Part shown: positions 40,828 to 52,482 of the stretch, piece by piece
Layout: each line of letters begins with the position of its first letter
Numbering within the stretch: the first letter of the stretch is position 1
Assembly: GCA_016715825.1 (NCBI GenBank)
Contig: JADJXO010000001.1
Coordinates: 557,001-621,000, forward strand
Direction of reading: 5' to 3'
From: Nitrospira sp.
Lineage (GTDB): Bacteria > Nitrospirota > Nitrospiria > Nitrospirales > Nitrospiraceae
DNA: 64,000 bases
Program-made: the position numbers and the translations under genes
The notes under the pieces: generated by a model
Told to the model about the DNA's origin: nothing
What the model saw: the letters and a program-made list of their open reading frames with translations, nothing else
Database searches by the model: none

Positions 40828-43800
40828 ATGTTTTCACATTCCTACCCTGTGTGCGCCCGTCTACTTGGGCTCACCGCCTGTGTGACTCTCTTTGGGAGTT
40901 CACTCATATTCGCAGAAACCCCATCAACGTCTGTGGCAATGAACCATCAGTTGCCGGCTTGGGCGGAGCAGCTCAAGGGGCAGACGATCGTCGAGGACGC
41001 TATGTCCGGAAAGGCCGATCGTTCCGCGATGGTCGAGCAGCAACACCAGCGCATCATGGACCAGATGTCCAAGGATCCGCAGGTACAGGCGGTGAATACC
41101 GGGATGTACAACACCTCGGCCATGATGCACCAGTATGGAGCTGGAGGACAGGATCTGTTGCTCATGTCCGATCCTCGCGTGGAACCGGTGGCTGCGACGG
41201 GGGGAGGCCGTTGTCCCGCAACTGCGCCGGTGAAACAGTACAATGTCTCCGCGATCAACGTCGAGATCACGCTCAACCAGTGGCTCGATTTCTATCCCGG
41301 TTATATGTACGCGTTGGATGAGGATATCGATAAGGTCAGAGCTGAAGAAACCAAGAACCGTGAGGCGCGGGATAAAGAGGGGTTTGATCCAGGAGCCGTT
41401 ATCCCTGGTGTGCAAGCGCAGTGGATTCAGCCGCTCACGATTCGCGCGAATCAGGGCGATTGTCTCAAGGTGAAGCTGACCAACAAGTTGGAGGGTGACG
41501 AAGACGTCAGCCTGCATATCCATGGTTCATCGATGGTGGTGAGCAAGACCGGCGCAGCGGCCACCACAACCAATTCCGATGCCATTGCGTCGAAGGATAA
41601 GTCTGTAGAATTGGAATGGTATATCCATCCGAATACGCAGGAGGGGGTGCGGCAATTCCATACGTACAGCAACGATCGTGAGCTGACCGTGATGGGGATG
41701 TTCGGGTCCTTCGTCGTGGAACCTCGTGGGTCCACGTACTGGGAAGCGCTCGGCAGTGGGGACGCCACTCCGGCGACCAGCGGCTGGCAGGTCATGATCA
41801 AGAATGGCACCGGACCTGACTTCCGTGAGTTCGTGTTGTATTACCATGAGGTCGGCGATGAAGCGTTCCGTCCGCTCAACAAGAAGGGCGATTTCTTGCC
41901 CCAACGCGACCCCTTGACGGATACCTACCGTCCAGGCGGCCGCGCGATCAATTACCGAAGCGAGCCGTTCGGCATCAACAACATGCATTTGCAGCACGAA
42001 TACTTCGGGTTTGAAGATGAGTCGATGGGCTATAGCTCCTATACCTTCGGCGATGCGGCTCCGACCATCCCTCGTTCCTATATTGGGGACCCGGCAAAAT
42101 TCCGTCTCGTCCATGGCGGGTCGGAAGTGTTCCACAGCCACCACCCGCATGGAGGGTCGATTCGCTGGCCGCGGAGTCCCCGGGCCATCGATGACATGAA
42201 CCTCTGGGCTGCAGCGGTCAATGGTCCGGTGAAGTATCCTGTGATTCGTCACAAGACGGATCGTGTCGACGTCGAAGTCATCGGCCCGTCAGAGGCCTTG
42301 GACCTGGAAACCGAGTGCGGTTCCGGTCTCTGCCAACAGCTGGCCGGCGATTTCCTCTTCCATTGCCACGTGGCGCATCATTATGTGTCCGGCATGTGGG
42401 GTTACTGGCGCGTGTACAACACGATCCAGCAGGGTGAGATGCGCAATGACGTGATGCCGGATCTGCGAGAACTTCCGGATCGGAAAGGTCGCATTAAGGC
42501 GCCGATCTCATCAGACAAGCTGGTCGGCCAAACGGTGGATTGGTTCGGAACGCAGTTTAAGATCATTGAGAAGGGCAAGAGCAATTGGAAAGGGAACCCT
42601 GCCACGATTACGATTAAGGACTGGGTTGCGATGCAGCTTCCCCCGCCCGGAAAGCCTGGGCATAAGGATGATGAGAAGGGCCAGATTCTTTCTTATGACG
42701 CGACCGTGTTGGATTGGGTGTGGGACGGGAGTCGCGCCATGAGTGAGAAGGAAAGTGATGTCAAGAATCCTAAGTACACGTCCACCCATCCTGGGAAGCG
42801 GCATCCGATCATGTTCGAGCCGCTGACGGGCAAGGTGGCTTGGCCGCATCTCACCCCGCACTTTGGGAAGCGTGTCATGTTCTCGCCGAATCACGTCGGA
42901 GCGCCTTGGTTGGAGATGGTCCGGCGCGACGACAATGGAGAGGAGAGCCTCGATCAAGCCAAGCCTGGAGAACAGGGCAATTGGAGTCTCTGTCCTGAGA
43001 ATGCCGGGCGGAAGAACTTCAACGTCCATTTCATCAGGGTGCCGATTAAGATTGCCAAGGCTCAAGGGAAGGAGCCTGCGGTGGTCGATCCGAACGGCTT
43101 GATTTACGTGTTGCACGAAGAGGAAGCAGCCATTCGCGCCAACGATGACCTCAAGTATCCGTTGGTCGTGCGGGGCAACATTTACGACTGTGTGGATTGG
43201 ACCTTAACCAGTGAGTGGGACGACGACGACTACACCAATTTCCAGGCGTCGAAGATCAACACGCACTGGCATTTCCTGCAGTTCGATAACCAGGCATCGG
43301 ATGGGGTGATCACCGGGTTCTCCTATGAACAGTCGGTTCGTCCCTTCACCATGCTGGAGAAGAAGAATCAAAAGGGACTTCCCGTCCCGATGAACACGGT
43401 CTTGACCTCTGCGGTGAAGAAGGGGTCCAAGACCATTTCAGTGAAGAACGCCAAGCAGTATCACGTTGGAACCTTGATCATGGTTGGTGCCGATAACGTG
43501 AAAGGGAACGAGATTTCACGTATTCAGGCGATCAAGGGCAATCAAATCACGTTATCAAAGGGCCTAAAGCACGATCACCCGGCGAAGGACATTGTGACGG
43601 TCGAGTTTGTCCGTCAACGGTTCTGGGTGGATGCGGACGTGGGGACGGTGTTTTGGCACGATCACGCGTTCGGTGCGACGACTTGGCCACATGGTGGGTT
43701 CGGGACGTTTATCGCCGAACCAGTGGGGTCGACGTATCATGATCCGACGACCGGGAAGCAGATTCGAAGCGGTCCCATCGCGGATATTCACACCAACGAA

Positions 43801-45660
43801 CCGGTGGGCCATGGTGTCAACAACAGCTTCCGTGAGCTGATGGTTCAAGTGCATGATACGGTGCCACACGGTCAATATCGTGACGGCCGGGAATCCGCCT
43901 GGACAACCGATCGAAGTGGCCTTGGAGGCAGGGAAGACCGTCTCATTCGTCATGCCTGAAAAAATTTACATGACTCCGATGCCGTTCTTGAACGGTGGAA
44001 CACATACGACCGGAAGCGGGCTGAACTTCCGGGCCGGACCGATCGCACAACGGTTGGCGACAAATCCGGATGTGTCTCAGATTTTCAACAGTCAAATCCA
44101 TGGTGATCCCTATACGCCGCTGTTGAGAGCGTATACGGGCGATACGATGGTGTTCAGACTGTTGCATACGCTGATGAACGAAACGATGACGTGGACCTTG
44201 TCCGGCCATTCGTTCTGGACAGAGCGGTATGCACCCGATGCGAACCGCAAGAACTCAATTCACGTCGGGATTGCAGAACGGTATGACTTGGTTGTACCGG
44301 AGGCCGGTGGCCCACGCCATCAAGCGGGCGATTTCATCCACTTTAACGGCCGCTCCTCGAAGTTGTCTGAAGGTGGATGGGGCATCGTTCGGGTCTATGA
44401 CAAGGAGCAAAAGGATCTCAAGAAACTCCCGGCTGGATTCTCAAACAAAGGTGAGATTCCAGAGGCCTTGCCGGTATGTCCTACCGATGCTCCGGTGAAG
44501 AGCTTCAACGTCGTTGCGATGGACTACCCGTCGATGACCTTCAATCCAAAGGCACCGGAAGCCATCGAGGTCGATTTTGAACGGAAGATACAGCTTGCCA
44601 ACCCGGACGCAAAAATTTATGCGCTTGAGGACGATGTGGCGAAGGTATCTGGAAACACTCAACCAATGCCACTGACGCTTCGGGTGAACATCGGAGACTG
44701 CGTCAAGGTGAATCTGAAGAATAAGATGAAGGACAGTAAGGCTTCCTTCTCCGCGATCGGACTCGCATTCGATCCAAAAGATTCTATGGGGGCCAATATC
44801 GGGAAAAACCCAGGCGATCAAACGATCGCTCCAGGCGGTGAACGGGTCTACACGTACTACGCAGATCCATTCAACGGTGAGACGACCTCGCTCGTCTGGG
44901 ATTGGGGCAATGTGATGACGAACCCACGGAACGGCTTGTTCGGCGCGATCGTGGTCGGTCCGAAGGGATCCAAGTACCGAGATCCCAAGACCGGTGTTGA
45001 TCTGTCGAATAAGAATGCCTGGGCGGCCGACGTCATCGTGGACCGATCCATTCCTGGAAATGAGATGCGTCCGAACTATCGCGATGTGGCCTTATTCTTC
45101 CAGGATGAAGACAACATTATCGGCACGAGCTTCATGCCCTATGTGCAGAATGTCGCGGGCTTAACCGGGATCAATTACCGGTCCGAGCCGTACTTGTACC
45201 GTGAAGAATCAGGTTGTTCGCTGGGGAAAATGTTCCAGCCTGTAAGGCGGACAAGCCGGAAGATCCGATGACACCGATCATCGAATCACATGCCGGTGAT
45301 CCGGTGCGCATCCATGTGATCGGCGTCAACAACGAACAGAACGGTATGTTCGGCGTTGAAAAACATGAATGGCCGATCGAGCCATTTATGCGGGGCGCGG
45401 ATCAGATCAGTGTCGTGGAATTCTCCGGCTCCGAAACGCTTGATGCCTTCATCCCTTCAGCTGGAGGTCCATACCGGTTGCCTGGCGACTATGTGTATAG
45501 CAACCAGCGGTTGCCGTACTCCCAGTCTGGGCAGTGGGGATACCTGAGGGTCTTGCCGGCTGGGGATAAGAGACTTCAGCCTTTGGGCGCTGGTGGAGTA
45601 GGTTCGAAGCATGCGGATGCAGATGAACAAGCTCAAGCAGTTCCAACGGCGATGAAGTAA
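40828..45660 (+). CDS. Giant MnxG-like multicopper oxidase, interrupted by two frameshifts
   Basis: The gene encodes about 1600 residues in three frames: 40828-43859, about 43873-45240 and about 45240-45660. Restoring single bases near 43858-43872 (HDTVP ... TVNIVTAGN) and 45237-45245 (GKMFQP ... CKADKPED) gives one protein. The start is ATG 40828 with AGGAGG before it, and a signal peptide follows (LLGLTACVTLFGSSLIFA). Copper-ligand motifs in order are SLHIHGSS (near 229), HSHHPHGG (435), FHCHVAHHYVSGM (510), NTHWHFLQF (810) and FWHDHAFG (941). This order, with HCHxxxH ahead of HWH and HDH, is permuted relative to laccases, as in MnxG/MofA-type manganese oxidases. Mn(II) or another metal as substrate is an inference. 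A strong terminator follows. Confidence 0.75.
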
Positions 45661-45689
45661 ACGCCTCGGGCTTCTGAGGGAAGAGGATA

Positions 45690-45724
45690 GGGGAGCCATG
45701 CTGAGTGCATGGCTCCCCTTTTTT
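45690..45724 (+). terminator. Rho-independent terminator after multicopper oxidase
   Basis: GGGGAGCCATGC (45690-45701) and GCATGGCTCCCC (45707-45718) form a perfect 12-bp stem with a TGAGT loop, followed by six Ts. It ends the oxidase transcript 30 bases after the stop codon. Confidence 0.92.
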
Positions 45725-45876
45725 GTCTGTAGGGGAAACCTGCAATCGGAAGTGGAACTCGATATAATTAAAGACAGGGTGATCGAATAAACTGCATGAG
45801 GGATGAGACGAAGAAGGAAATTGAGCTGATAGTCTATCGGACGGTCTGTGGCGAAGATGCATCAGAGGAGAGGGGC

Positions 45877-46797
45877 ATGAACGGTAAGGGCTAGGGAGTG
45901 ATTTTGGTTGCGGAGTTCTGGCACTATCCCTGGGGATCCGACAGGCGCATTCGTATGACGTCATGGAGGTTGCGCATGGGGGGACGATAGAAGGTACGGT
46001 TACACTCGACGGAGCGGTGCCGGAACCGAAAGCGTTCAATCTCATTACCTTTCCTGATCCCGCGTACTGTGGGCGTATCTCGAACGGACGGGGCTGGCGT
46101 CTGCTGCATGACTTTGTCGTCGGCCATCAAGGCGGATTGAAGGATGCCGTTGTGCTCTTGGAAGGGGTTGAAGCAGGAAAGCCGTTTGAGGTGTCGGTTC
46201 CGTTGATCGAGGCTCGCGACTGCATGTTCCAGCCGTTTATGACGGTTGTCCGGAACGGGCATGCGGTGGAAGTGATCAACATGGATCCCGTCATGCACGA
46301 TATTCAAGGCTATGAGGCCTCGCTGGAAGCGGGAGCTCGGGTGTTGTTCAACACTCCTCTGGTCATGAACCATCAGCATCGGCGTGGGGATCTCCATGCG
46401 TTGCACAACCATGCCCCAGGGAAATCGTTGGTTGGGCCCATTTATCTGAATAAAGGTCGGCGCACCTTCTACATGCAGTGCGGGTTTCACGCGTACATGG
46501 AAAGTTGGGCCATGGCCGTGAACAATCCGTACTATGCGTTGACTGATGCTGAGGGAAAATTCAAGATCGACCAGATTCCCCGGTACCTATCAATTGGTCG
46601 TATGGCATCCTCAGACCGGACCCGGGAAAACTAAGTCGATTGTGGTGCAGTCGGATGGAACACTTGTCGAGCAACTGACATTGCCGGCTCCACGAGGGAA
46701 TCGAACCGCCTATACAATCCTCGATAATCCTCGATTTGGTCTCGAATCGTTAGGGTATTCGGTCGATATTCAGCCATTGCTCGAACATCAGCGTTGA
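45877..46797 (+). pseudogene. Cupredoxin/carboxypeptidase-regulatory-like exported protein, frameshifted
   Basis: The main frame has GGTIEGTVTLDGAVPEPKAF, metal-site candidates MDPVMHDIQGYE, NHQHRRGDLH and FYMQCGFHAYMESWA, and a C-terminal GTYQLVVWHPQTG. The last part sits in the next frame and is restored by adding one C to CCCC near 46578. A likely signal peptide (VLALSLGIRQAHS) is also out of frame with any start near 45877-45899. The protein resembles methylamine-utilisation or blue-copper-like accessory proteins with a carboxypeptidase regulatory tail. It is the first gene after the oxidase terminator and probably serves the same copper-dependent system. Confidence 0.55.
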
Positions 46798-46803
46798 TGA
46801 CCG

Positions 46804-47437
46804 ATGCATCTATCTCTTGCGAGGATGAGCGACAGGTCGAGTATGATTGCGGTGCTGGGGGTCGTCGCGCTGAGTACGACCATCTCCATCGCCGAAGGTA
46901 ACGATACGGTCCCGGCCGAGGCTGAATTTTCAGGGACACTCGTCAAGCGGGTTGACGGCAAGCAATATCAGGCGCAAGTCTTCGGAAAGGGTGATCGGCT
47001 GAGATTGGAGTATAAGTACGCCATTCGAACCGAGCTAGGCTTCACGGCGATTGAAATCATCAGGCCTGATGTCGGTGAGCGGTGGTTCGTCCTTCCCCAA
47101 CAGAAGCAGCTCCTGGTTCTGCCGATCACGGATGAGACGCTGTCGATGCGTGCGGAACTAGCTGGAGAGACAAGCAGGCTGCCGTTGGTGATGCAGCAGC
47201 GGCGGGTCGGGCTGCGCTGTTGTTCGATGTACAGGTGGAACGGGAAGGTTCTCGCGAACGATTTTATGAATGGGTCGATGTAGAGACCGGGGTGGTCCTC
47301 AAGCTGGTCAGTCAGAACCGCGAGTGGTCCTTCGAGTATGAGCGAATTCGCATGTCACCTCAATCCAATCGATATTTTGAAGAGCCTCGGGATATAGAAA
47401 ACGCCGTGGCGGGACCACTCAAAGGCGTGAGGAGTAG
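46804..47437 (+). pseudogene. LolA/DUF4412-like exported protein (first copy), frameshifted
   Basis: An N-terminal signal segment (MIAVLGVVALSTTISIAEG) precedes AEFSGTLVKRVDGKQYQAQV, RPDVGERWFVLPQQKQLLVL and, after a shift near 47190-47215, FDVQVEREGSRERFYEWVDV. Another shift near 47393 gives the end EEPRGYRKRR with the stop at 47435. The pattern of an unfolded-strand-rich domain with VLPQQKQ and WVDVETG is that of lipoprotein-sorting-like (LolA-fold, DUF4412) proteins. A second protein of the same type lies at 50701-51289. Confidence 0.5.
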
Positions 47438-47441
47438 AGAA

Positions 47442-48792
47442 GTGATGAACCGATTTCTTCGACGGGCTGCATGCCTGTGCTGTGGGCTGGTCTGGTTTAT
47501 CTCTCCCATGCCTGACCCGGCATGGAGCGGGATGAAGCCGATCTTCAGTCGATTCACACCTTTGTATGACAACATGGAATTCCAAAAAGCACTTGAAGAG
47601 CTGAACACACTCACGAATGAGGAGGCCGATACAGCCGATGTGCGTCGGCTGAAGGTTCGCACATTGCTGAGGCTTGGCAAACCCAAGGATGCGTTGACTG
47701 AATACGACCGGCTCATTCAGCTGTCGAAACAAGATGAAACGCCTGCGCTGCGGAGGTCGCACTTGGATTCGTCGTCGTTCTCACCTGAGATATGCGAGAG
47801 CAGATGCGAGGGGCTGCCTTTACGGCCCTGAAGGAATGGCAGAGTCCCGACGCCGTTCCATTCTTCGAGGATGGGCTCAGTGACGGGTCCGGTCTTGTCC
47901 GAGCCCTGGCCGCCGAGGGGCTTGCCAAACTCGATGCTGGGCGAAGGTCTCCAAAATTTAGGCAGGCCTTGGAGGACCAAGCCGTGTTGGTAAAGGAAGC
48001 GGTGCTCAAGGATTTACAAAATCCAGCGATACCTCGGTCGTGTCGCTGGTTGAGCCGGTGCTCAAGGACCCTGAGGTGCGTGTGCGGGTGGCGGCCGCCG
48101 AGGTCCTTTGCCATCTGAAACGTTCGAACGGCTGTGACTTGCTCTTGCGCTATGCCCGAGCGCCCAATCCTGATGAACGAACTTCTGCTATTCGTGCACT
48201 GGTGGAACGTCAGCCGAAGCAGGTGGTCTCGATTCTCAAAGAGGCAAGCGAGCACAAACAACCATCGGTACGTGGTGCCGCCGCAACCGGATTTGGACGT
48301 GTTCCATCGGCAGAAGCACTCACCGCGTTGACGCGTCTATTGAGAGATCCCTCTCCCCGGTGCGAATTGCCGCTGCCGTCAGTTTGGGACAATTGAAGGT
48401 TTGAATGCCGGTCCTCCGTTGACCCAGGCGCTCGGCGATCGTGACCACGCTGTGAGAGCTTTTGTGATCGGAGCTCTGTTGGAACAGGATGAACGGTATG
48501 AGGTGGTAGCCGATGCTGTTTCTGGGCTTGATCAATATGAAGAGCTGGCGCTTCATGCCGCGGTCGCAAGAGCGTTGGGCCATGCCGGAGGATAATCGGG
48601 CACCGGCGCGATCGGCCTTGATGCTGCTGATTCAAGACACGGTATCTCGCGTGAGAATTGCTGCGGTCAAGTCGATGACGAAGGTTGAGGGCTCGCGTGC
48701 GATTCAATACCCAGCGGGGTCTCCGCGATGAAGATGATGCGGTTCGGGCCACGGCGGGTGGCGCACTTCTCAGTGTGCTTGCCCGTGAATAA
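47442..48792 (+). pseudogene. HEAT-repeat exported protein, multiple frameshifts
   Basis: It starts at GTG 47442 (GAGGAG seven bases before) with a signal peptide (FLRRAACLCCGLVWFISPMP). A helical start (FQKALEELNTLTNEEADTAD) is followed by tandem HEAT repeats spread over three frames: EQMRGAAFTALKEWQSPDAV, SLVEPVLKDPEVRVRVAAAE, LVERQPKQVVSILKEASEHK, RDHAVRAFVIGALLEQDERY and RSALMLLIQDTVSRVRIAAV. The end is DEDDAVRATAGGALLSVLAR, TAA 48790. At least five single-base shifts interrupt it. HEAT repeats are protein-binding scaffolds. It probably holds partners in the periplasm. Confidence 0.55.
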
Positions 48793-48911
48793 CTAGATGC
48801 ACACGAGTGTTTGGCTGCTGTGTTGTATACAGAGCGAGTAGACCCAGCGTTCCGTTCCATGACGATGGGACGGTGCAGTCATGGGCAATCTCGGGGAAGG
48901 AGTATGCGTCG

Positions 48912-49785
48912 ATGCTGGTACGATCGTTGATTGTGTCATATGTCGTGTTCGGGGTCTCGGTGGCGTTCGCAGACGGAGGTGGGGCTCAGGGGGCAGGTCA
49001 GTTGCCGGTCGGTAAAGACGGCGCACCAATGATTGTCGTACCGGCCGGTTCGTTCCCAATGGGAGTTCCCTCCGGTGATCGAGACGGGGGACGGGATGAA
49101 TACCCGCGCCACGAAGTGTTTATCGATACCTTTGCCATCGATAAATTTGGTGACGAACGGTCGGTATCTGGACTTCGTGAAGACGACCGGGCAGCGCGTG
49201 CCGCAGAATCCTACGAATCCCACGCGAAATTTGTGGCAAGGTGACAGCATCACGGAGTCGCTTGCCGATCGGCCTGTGATTAACGTCGATTGGTTCGATG
49301 CAGATGCGTACTGCGCCTGGGCGGGTAAGCGATTACCGACGGAGGCGGAATGGGAAAAGGCAGCCAAGGGAACATCCGACAAACGGTTCCCTTGGGGGAA
49401 TGTCGAACCCACGGCGAAACATCTCAACTACAATCAACGGTGGATCGGTGAAAAGACCCTCATGCCCGTCGGGAGTTATGAAGCAGGGAAGAGTCCCTAT
49501 GGCGTCTATGACATGGCAGGGAAACGTCTGCAGAATGATGAACGACTGGTAAGGATCCTCGATACTATGAGAAGAGCCCGACGAAGAACCCGAAAGGGGC
49601 CGTGGGTCCGGCACGAAAAAGTCATTCGAGGTGCTGGGTGGCAAAACGAGACGCCCAGCGTTCGCACTTTACCCGCGTGAGAGTGATCCGACCATTCGTA
49701 ACGAGTCGACGGGATTTCGCTGCGCGACAGACTTTCCGATGCCACCGGCATCGGAAAGCCCGGTTACGCCGCAATCCTGTTCTGA
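48912..49785 (+). pseudogene. SUMF1/FGE-sulfatase-fold protein 1, frameshifted
   Basis: A signal peptide (MLVRSLIVSYVVFGVSVAFA) is followed by an FGE-sulfatase domain: APMIVVPAGSFPMGVPSGDR, DRPVINVDWFDADAYCAWAG, KRLPTEAEWEKAAKGTSDKR and SPYGVYDMAGNV. It ends RNESTGFRCATDFPMPP. Shifts lie near 49149, 49520 and 49650. The paired active-site cysteines of true formylglycine-generating enzyme are not visible, so it may be a structural or binding variant. The gene converges on the second copy at 49764. Confidence 0.6.
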
Positions 49786-50684
49786 AGTTCCGTCGTGGGC
49801 TTCACATCTCGGCTGTGGAACCCTAACCAATTCATTTTCGTGCTCGGGTCGGTCCGGTTTGCTGCGCGACTCGCACGCTGTGTGCTGTCGATCCAGCTAC
49901 TTTCCACGAAACCCTCGCTGCGTTCCTTCTCGGGACCCATAGGATCCGTGTCGGGTGCGGTCGCATAGCACTGGCGGTCAAACCGATAATCGGCCACCCA
50001 CTCAGCCACATTCCCGGACATCTGAAACACGCCGTATGGGCTTACGGCATTGTCGTACTTATCGACGGAAACAATCGGTGGGTAGAGCAACAGGCGTTCG
50101 AGGGCGATCCCACGGGGCCCGACAAACCCGTGCGGGCCGCTGGTTCGCTCTCGATAATCCGGCCATCTGATTGCCCCAGGGATAGATACGTCCGTCTCCA
50201 CGTGCGGCCTTTTCCCAGGCGGATTCAGGTCGGCAAGCGTTTGCCGGCCCAACGACAATAGGCATCCGCCTCGTCCCACGAATATTGTGCATGACGGGAT
50301 GGTTGGACATCGTTTCTTGGAAGTTGCCGCCGTCATATTGCCAGTCGATCAACGGTGGCTGATCGTGCGCGAGGACATATTTCAAAAATTGGACGGTCGT
50401 GACTTCAAATTTGTCGATTTCGTACGCCTTCAAATGCACCGTTCGCTGCGGAAACTCGGCTTGATAGGCGTTGCGATCCATCTTCTTATCGCTTCCCCAT
50501 GATGAATTCGCCGGCCGGAATCACGATCATCTCGTCGTGAGCCGGCAGCTTGGCCTGCTCCTCCGCCAGTTGTTTCCCTTCAGAGTCCATTGCCGGACGA
50601 CATCGCAACGTCCAACGCATACGTTGCCGTCACAGCCATCATGCCCATGATCGCAGTACTCACCACGATTCCAGAAACTCGCAC
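49764..50684 (-). pseudogene. SUMF1/FGE-sulfatase-fold protein 2, frameshifted
   Basis: Start GTG 50684 with GGAGG upstream and a signal peptide (VSTAIMGMMAVTATYA). The FGE domain follows in several frames: MIVIPAGEFIMG, RTVHLKAYEIDKFEVTTVQF, FQETMSNHPVMH, SAWEKAARGDGRIYPWGNQM and SPYGVFQMSGNVAEWVADY, ending PTTELQNRIAA. At least four indels break it. It is divergent in sequence from the first copy and lies on the opposite strand. Confidence 0.58.
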
Positions 50685-50700
50685 GGCCCATCCTCCGTGG

Positions 50701-51289
50701 TTAGTGTAGGTCCGACTCGGTTCGTTCGGGTGGTAGGGTGTTGAAGCCTTCCAGTGGTTGATCGACCGGAAGATTGAAGAGGTAGTCCGAGACCGGTCGC
50801 ATTTTCCCGTGGTGATACTCCACAACCAACTGCCGTCTTTCTTGGCCAAGTTTCATGGAGAAAACGAATATCCGTGGCCAACCACTGGTAGTACTCTTCG
50901 AGATGTTCACCATGTTTGGTTGTCACTTCATAGAGGATCGTCGGATGCCCGTCTCATTTCTGCTCCCGATTTCTTGCAGGGAAATTTCTCCGTCCAACTG
51001 TTCAGTGACTCTCAGGTCTTGATCGGGGCTATAAGGGACGGTCTTGAAAATGCTTCGTCCCGACAGCAGCAGCCACACGAGCTCTTATCCTTGCGTACGA
51101 TGCTCCGTTGACAGGGCCCATGGTGTGGTGCTCAATCCGCCACATGGTGTCACGATAATAAATGTTCGCCTTCTGTAATTTGCCCTGAATTTTCGTCACC
51201 TGATCGGCGGAAAATTCTAAGGCCCAGGCTCTCGGACCGAGGAGCAATAGGCTACAGGTCAGGCTCAAGACCAACAAGATCCGACGCAT
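50701..51289 (-). pseudogene. LolA/DUF4412-like exported protein (second copy), frameshifted
   Basis: ATG 51289 opens a signal peptide (RRILLVLSLTCSLLLLGPRA) and then LEFSADQVTKIQGKLQKANI, YYRDTMWRIEHHTMGPVN. Other frames continue with LVWLLLSGRSIFKTVPYSPD, GEHLEEYYQWLATDIRF, MKLGQERRQLVVEYHHGKMR and VSDYLFNLPVDQPLEGFNTL. These read like one LolA-fold protein of about 190 residues. It sits 20 bases downstream of the third FGE-fold gene and 17 bases upstream of the second, so the three form one minus-strand operon. Confidence 0.5.
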
Positions 51290-51309
51290 GGGAAAATCCT
51301 CCAAAGTCG

Positions 51310-52271
51310 TTCACATTTTCTTCTGGCTGATCTGGACCTTGCCACCGACTGCTGATGCCTGTTTTCTGATGAGTCGAGACGTCTGGCTAAGGGGTGTGGA
51401 TGGAGATGATCGTGCGCACCCGAATCCGATCGTCGCTGAACGTTGATCTGGAGCCGATCCACCTCTTGTCGCCGTGCGGAGCATGACTCGTCTGCTTTTC
51501 AGGATCCCCGGATTCCTTTATAACGTCCTGTCGGCGGACCCTGTGGATTGCGGGCCGGCATATAGGCATAGTAGTCAAAGCCGAACCAGTCCTGTACCCA
51601 TTCCGCGACGTTTCCTGCCATATGGTGAGAGCCTAGGGGCTTTTCCCTGCATCATGGGACTCGACGGGCCGCCAAAATGGGGATTTCATGCATGATGTTG
51701 TCCGAACATGGCCAGCGTGGAACTGGGAGCGGTTTCGCCCCATGGATGGGGTTACCCTCTGGACCGCGCGCCGCCTTTTCCCATTCGGCTTCGGTTGGGA
51801 GCCTCGCGTGCTTGGCCGCGCCCAAGGCCTGTGCCTCAGACCATGTGACATAGAGTGCTGGCCAGCGAGTCACCGTCTGGTCGGACACGAAATGGACGGT
51901 AATGACGTGCCAAATGAGCTTCTGTAGCTCAGAGAAGGATCGAGTGTCTTCAGCTGGAGGTAGGACAGATATTCCCGAGACTGACCTCATCTCGGTCACG
52001 ATCTCGAGCATCAACCAGACTGGTTGTTGAGGGAGTTCCGTATCGTCGAACTGCTCCAGTTCGTAGGGATCACCATCGATACGCTTGCTGCCGAGCAAGA
52101 ACCGGCCGCAGGAATCGTGACCCGTCGGTGACAGCCGGAGCCAGATCCGCGATCCTCACCAGGTGTTGGCCAAGTCCGGGGTCGGCCGATCCGGATTCTG
52201 CATCGCTGGGCCAGTCATCATAAAGAGAAAAAACGCAAGGAGTGTAGAGACCGGCCTAAACGATTCGACAT
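51310..52271 (-). pseudogene. SUMF1/FGE-sulfatase-fold protein 3, frameshifted
   Basis: Start near ATG 52271 with a hydrophobic signal (STLLAFFLFMMTGPA) in a shifted frame. FGE-domain pieces in order are GRFLLGSKRIDGDPYELEQF, VTWSEAQAL, KHARLPTEAEWEKAARGPEG, HHMAGNVAEWVQDWFGFDYY and a tail GFGCARSSPSTP, ending near 51310. Several shifts separate them. It is the promoter-proximal gene of the minus-strand operon and shares a 211-base divergent intergenic region with the protease gene at 52483. Confidence 0.52.
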
Positions 52272-52348
52272 CAGTCCTTTAGCAGAACGTTGCGGTGCAC
52301 GCGAGCCGCGAGAAACTAGGCCCCAGTTTGTCCCTTGCAAGAGTTCTT

Positions 52349-52362
52349 GCATCAATTGATGC
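52349..52362. promoter_or_regulatory. 14-bp palindrome in divergent promoter region
   Basis: GCATCAATTGATGC is a perfect palindrome midway between the divergently transcribed FGE-fold operon (start about 52271, minus) and the HtrA-like gene (52483, plus). It is a good candidate operator for shared control of both transcripts. Confidence 0.45.
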
Positions 52363-52482
52363 TGCTCTTTCCATTGATGTACGCGACGAGGTCTGGTCAT
52401 TCTGGCACCCTTTCGGAACGAACGACACCCGAATTATAGTATGTGGTGGACATGTACGACCTGTCGTTGAAAGGAGCGATGA

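Noticed and set aside
41527..42252. Minus-strand reading frame of 241 codons
   Set aside because: Antisense to the multicopper oxidase in a region where the copper motifs are certain.
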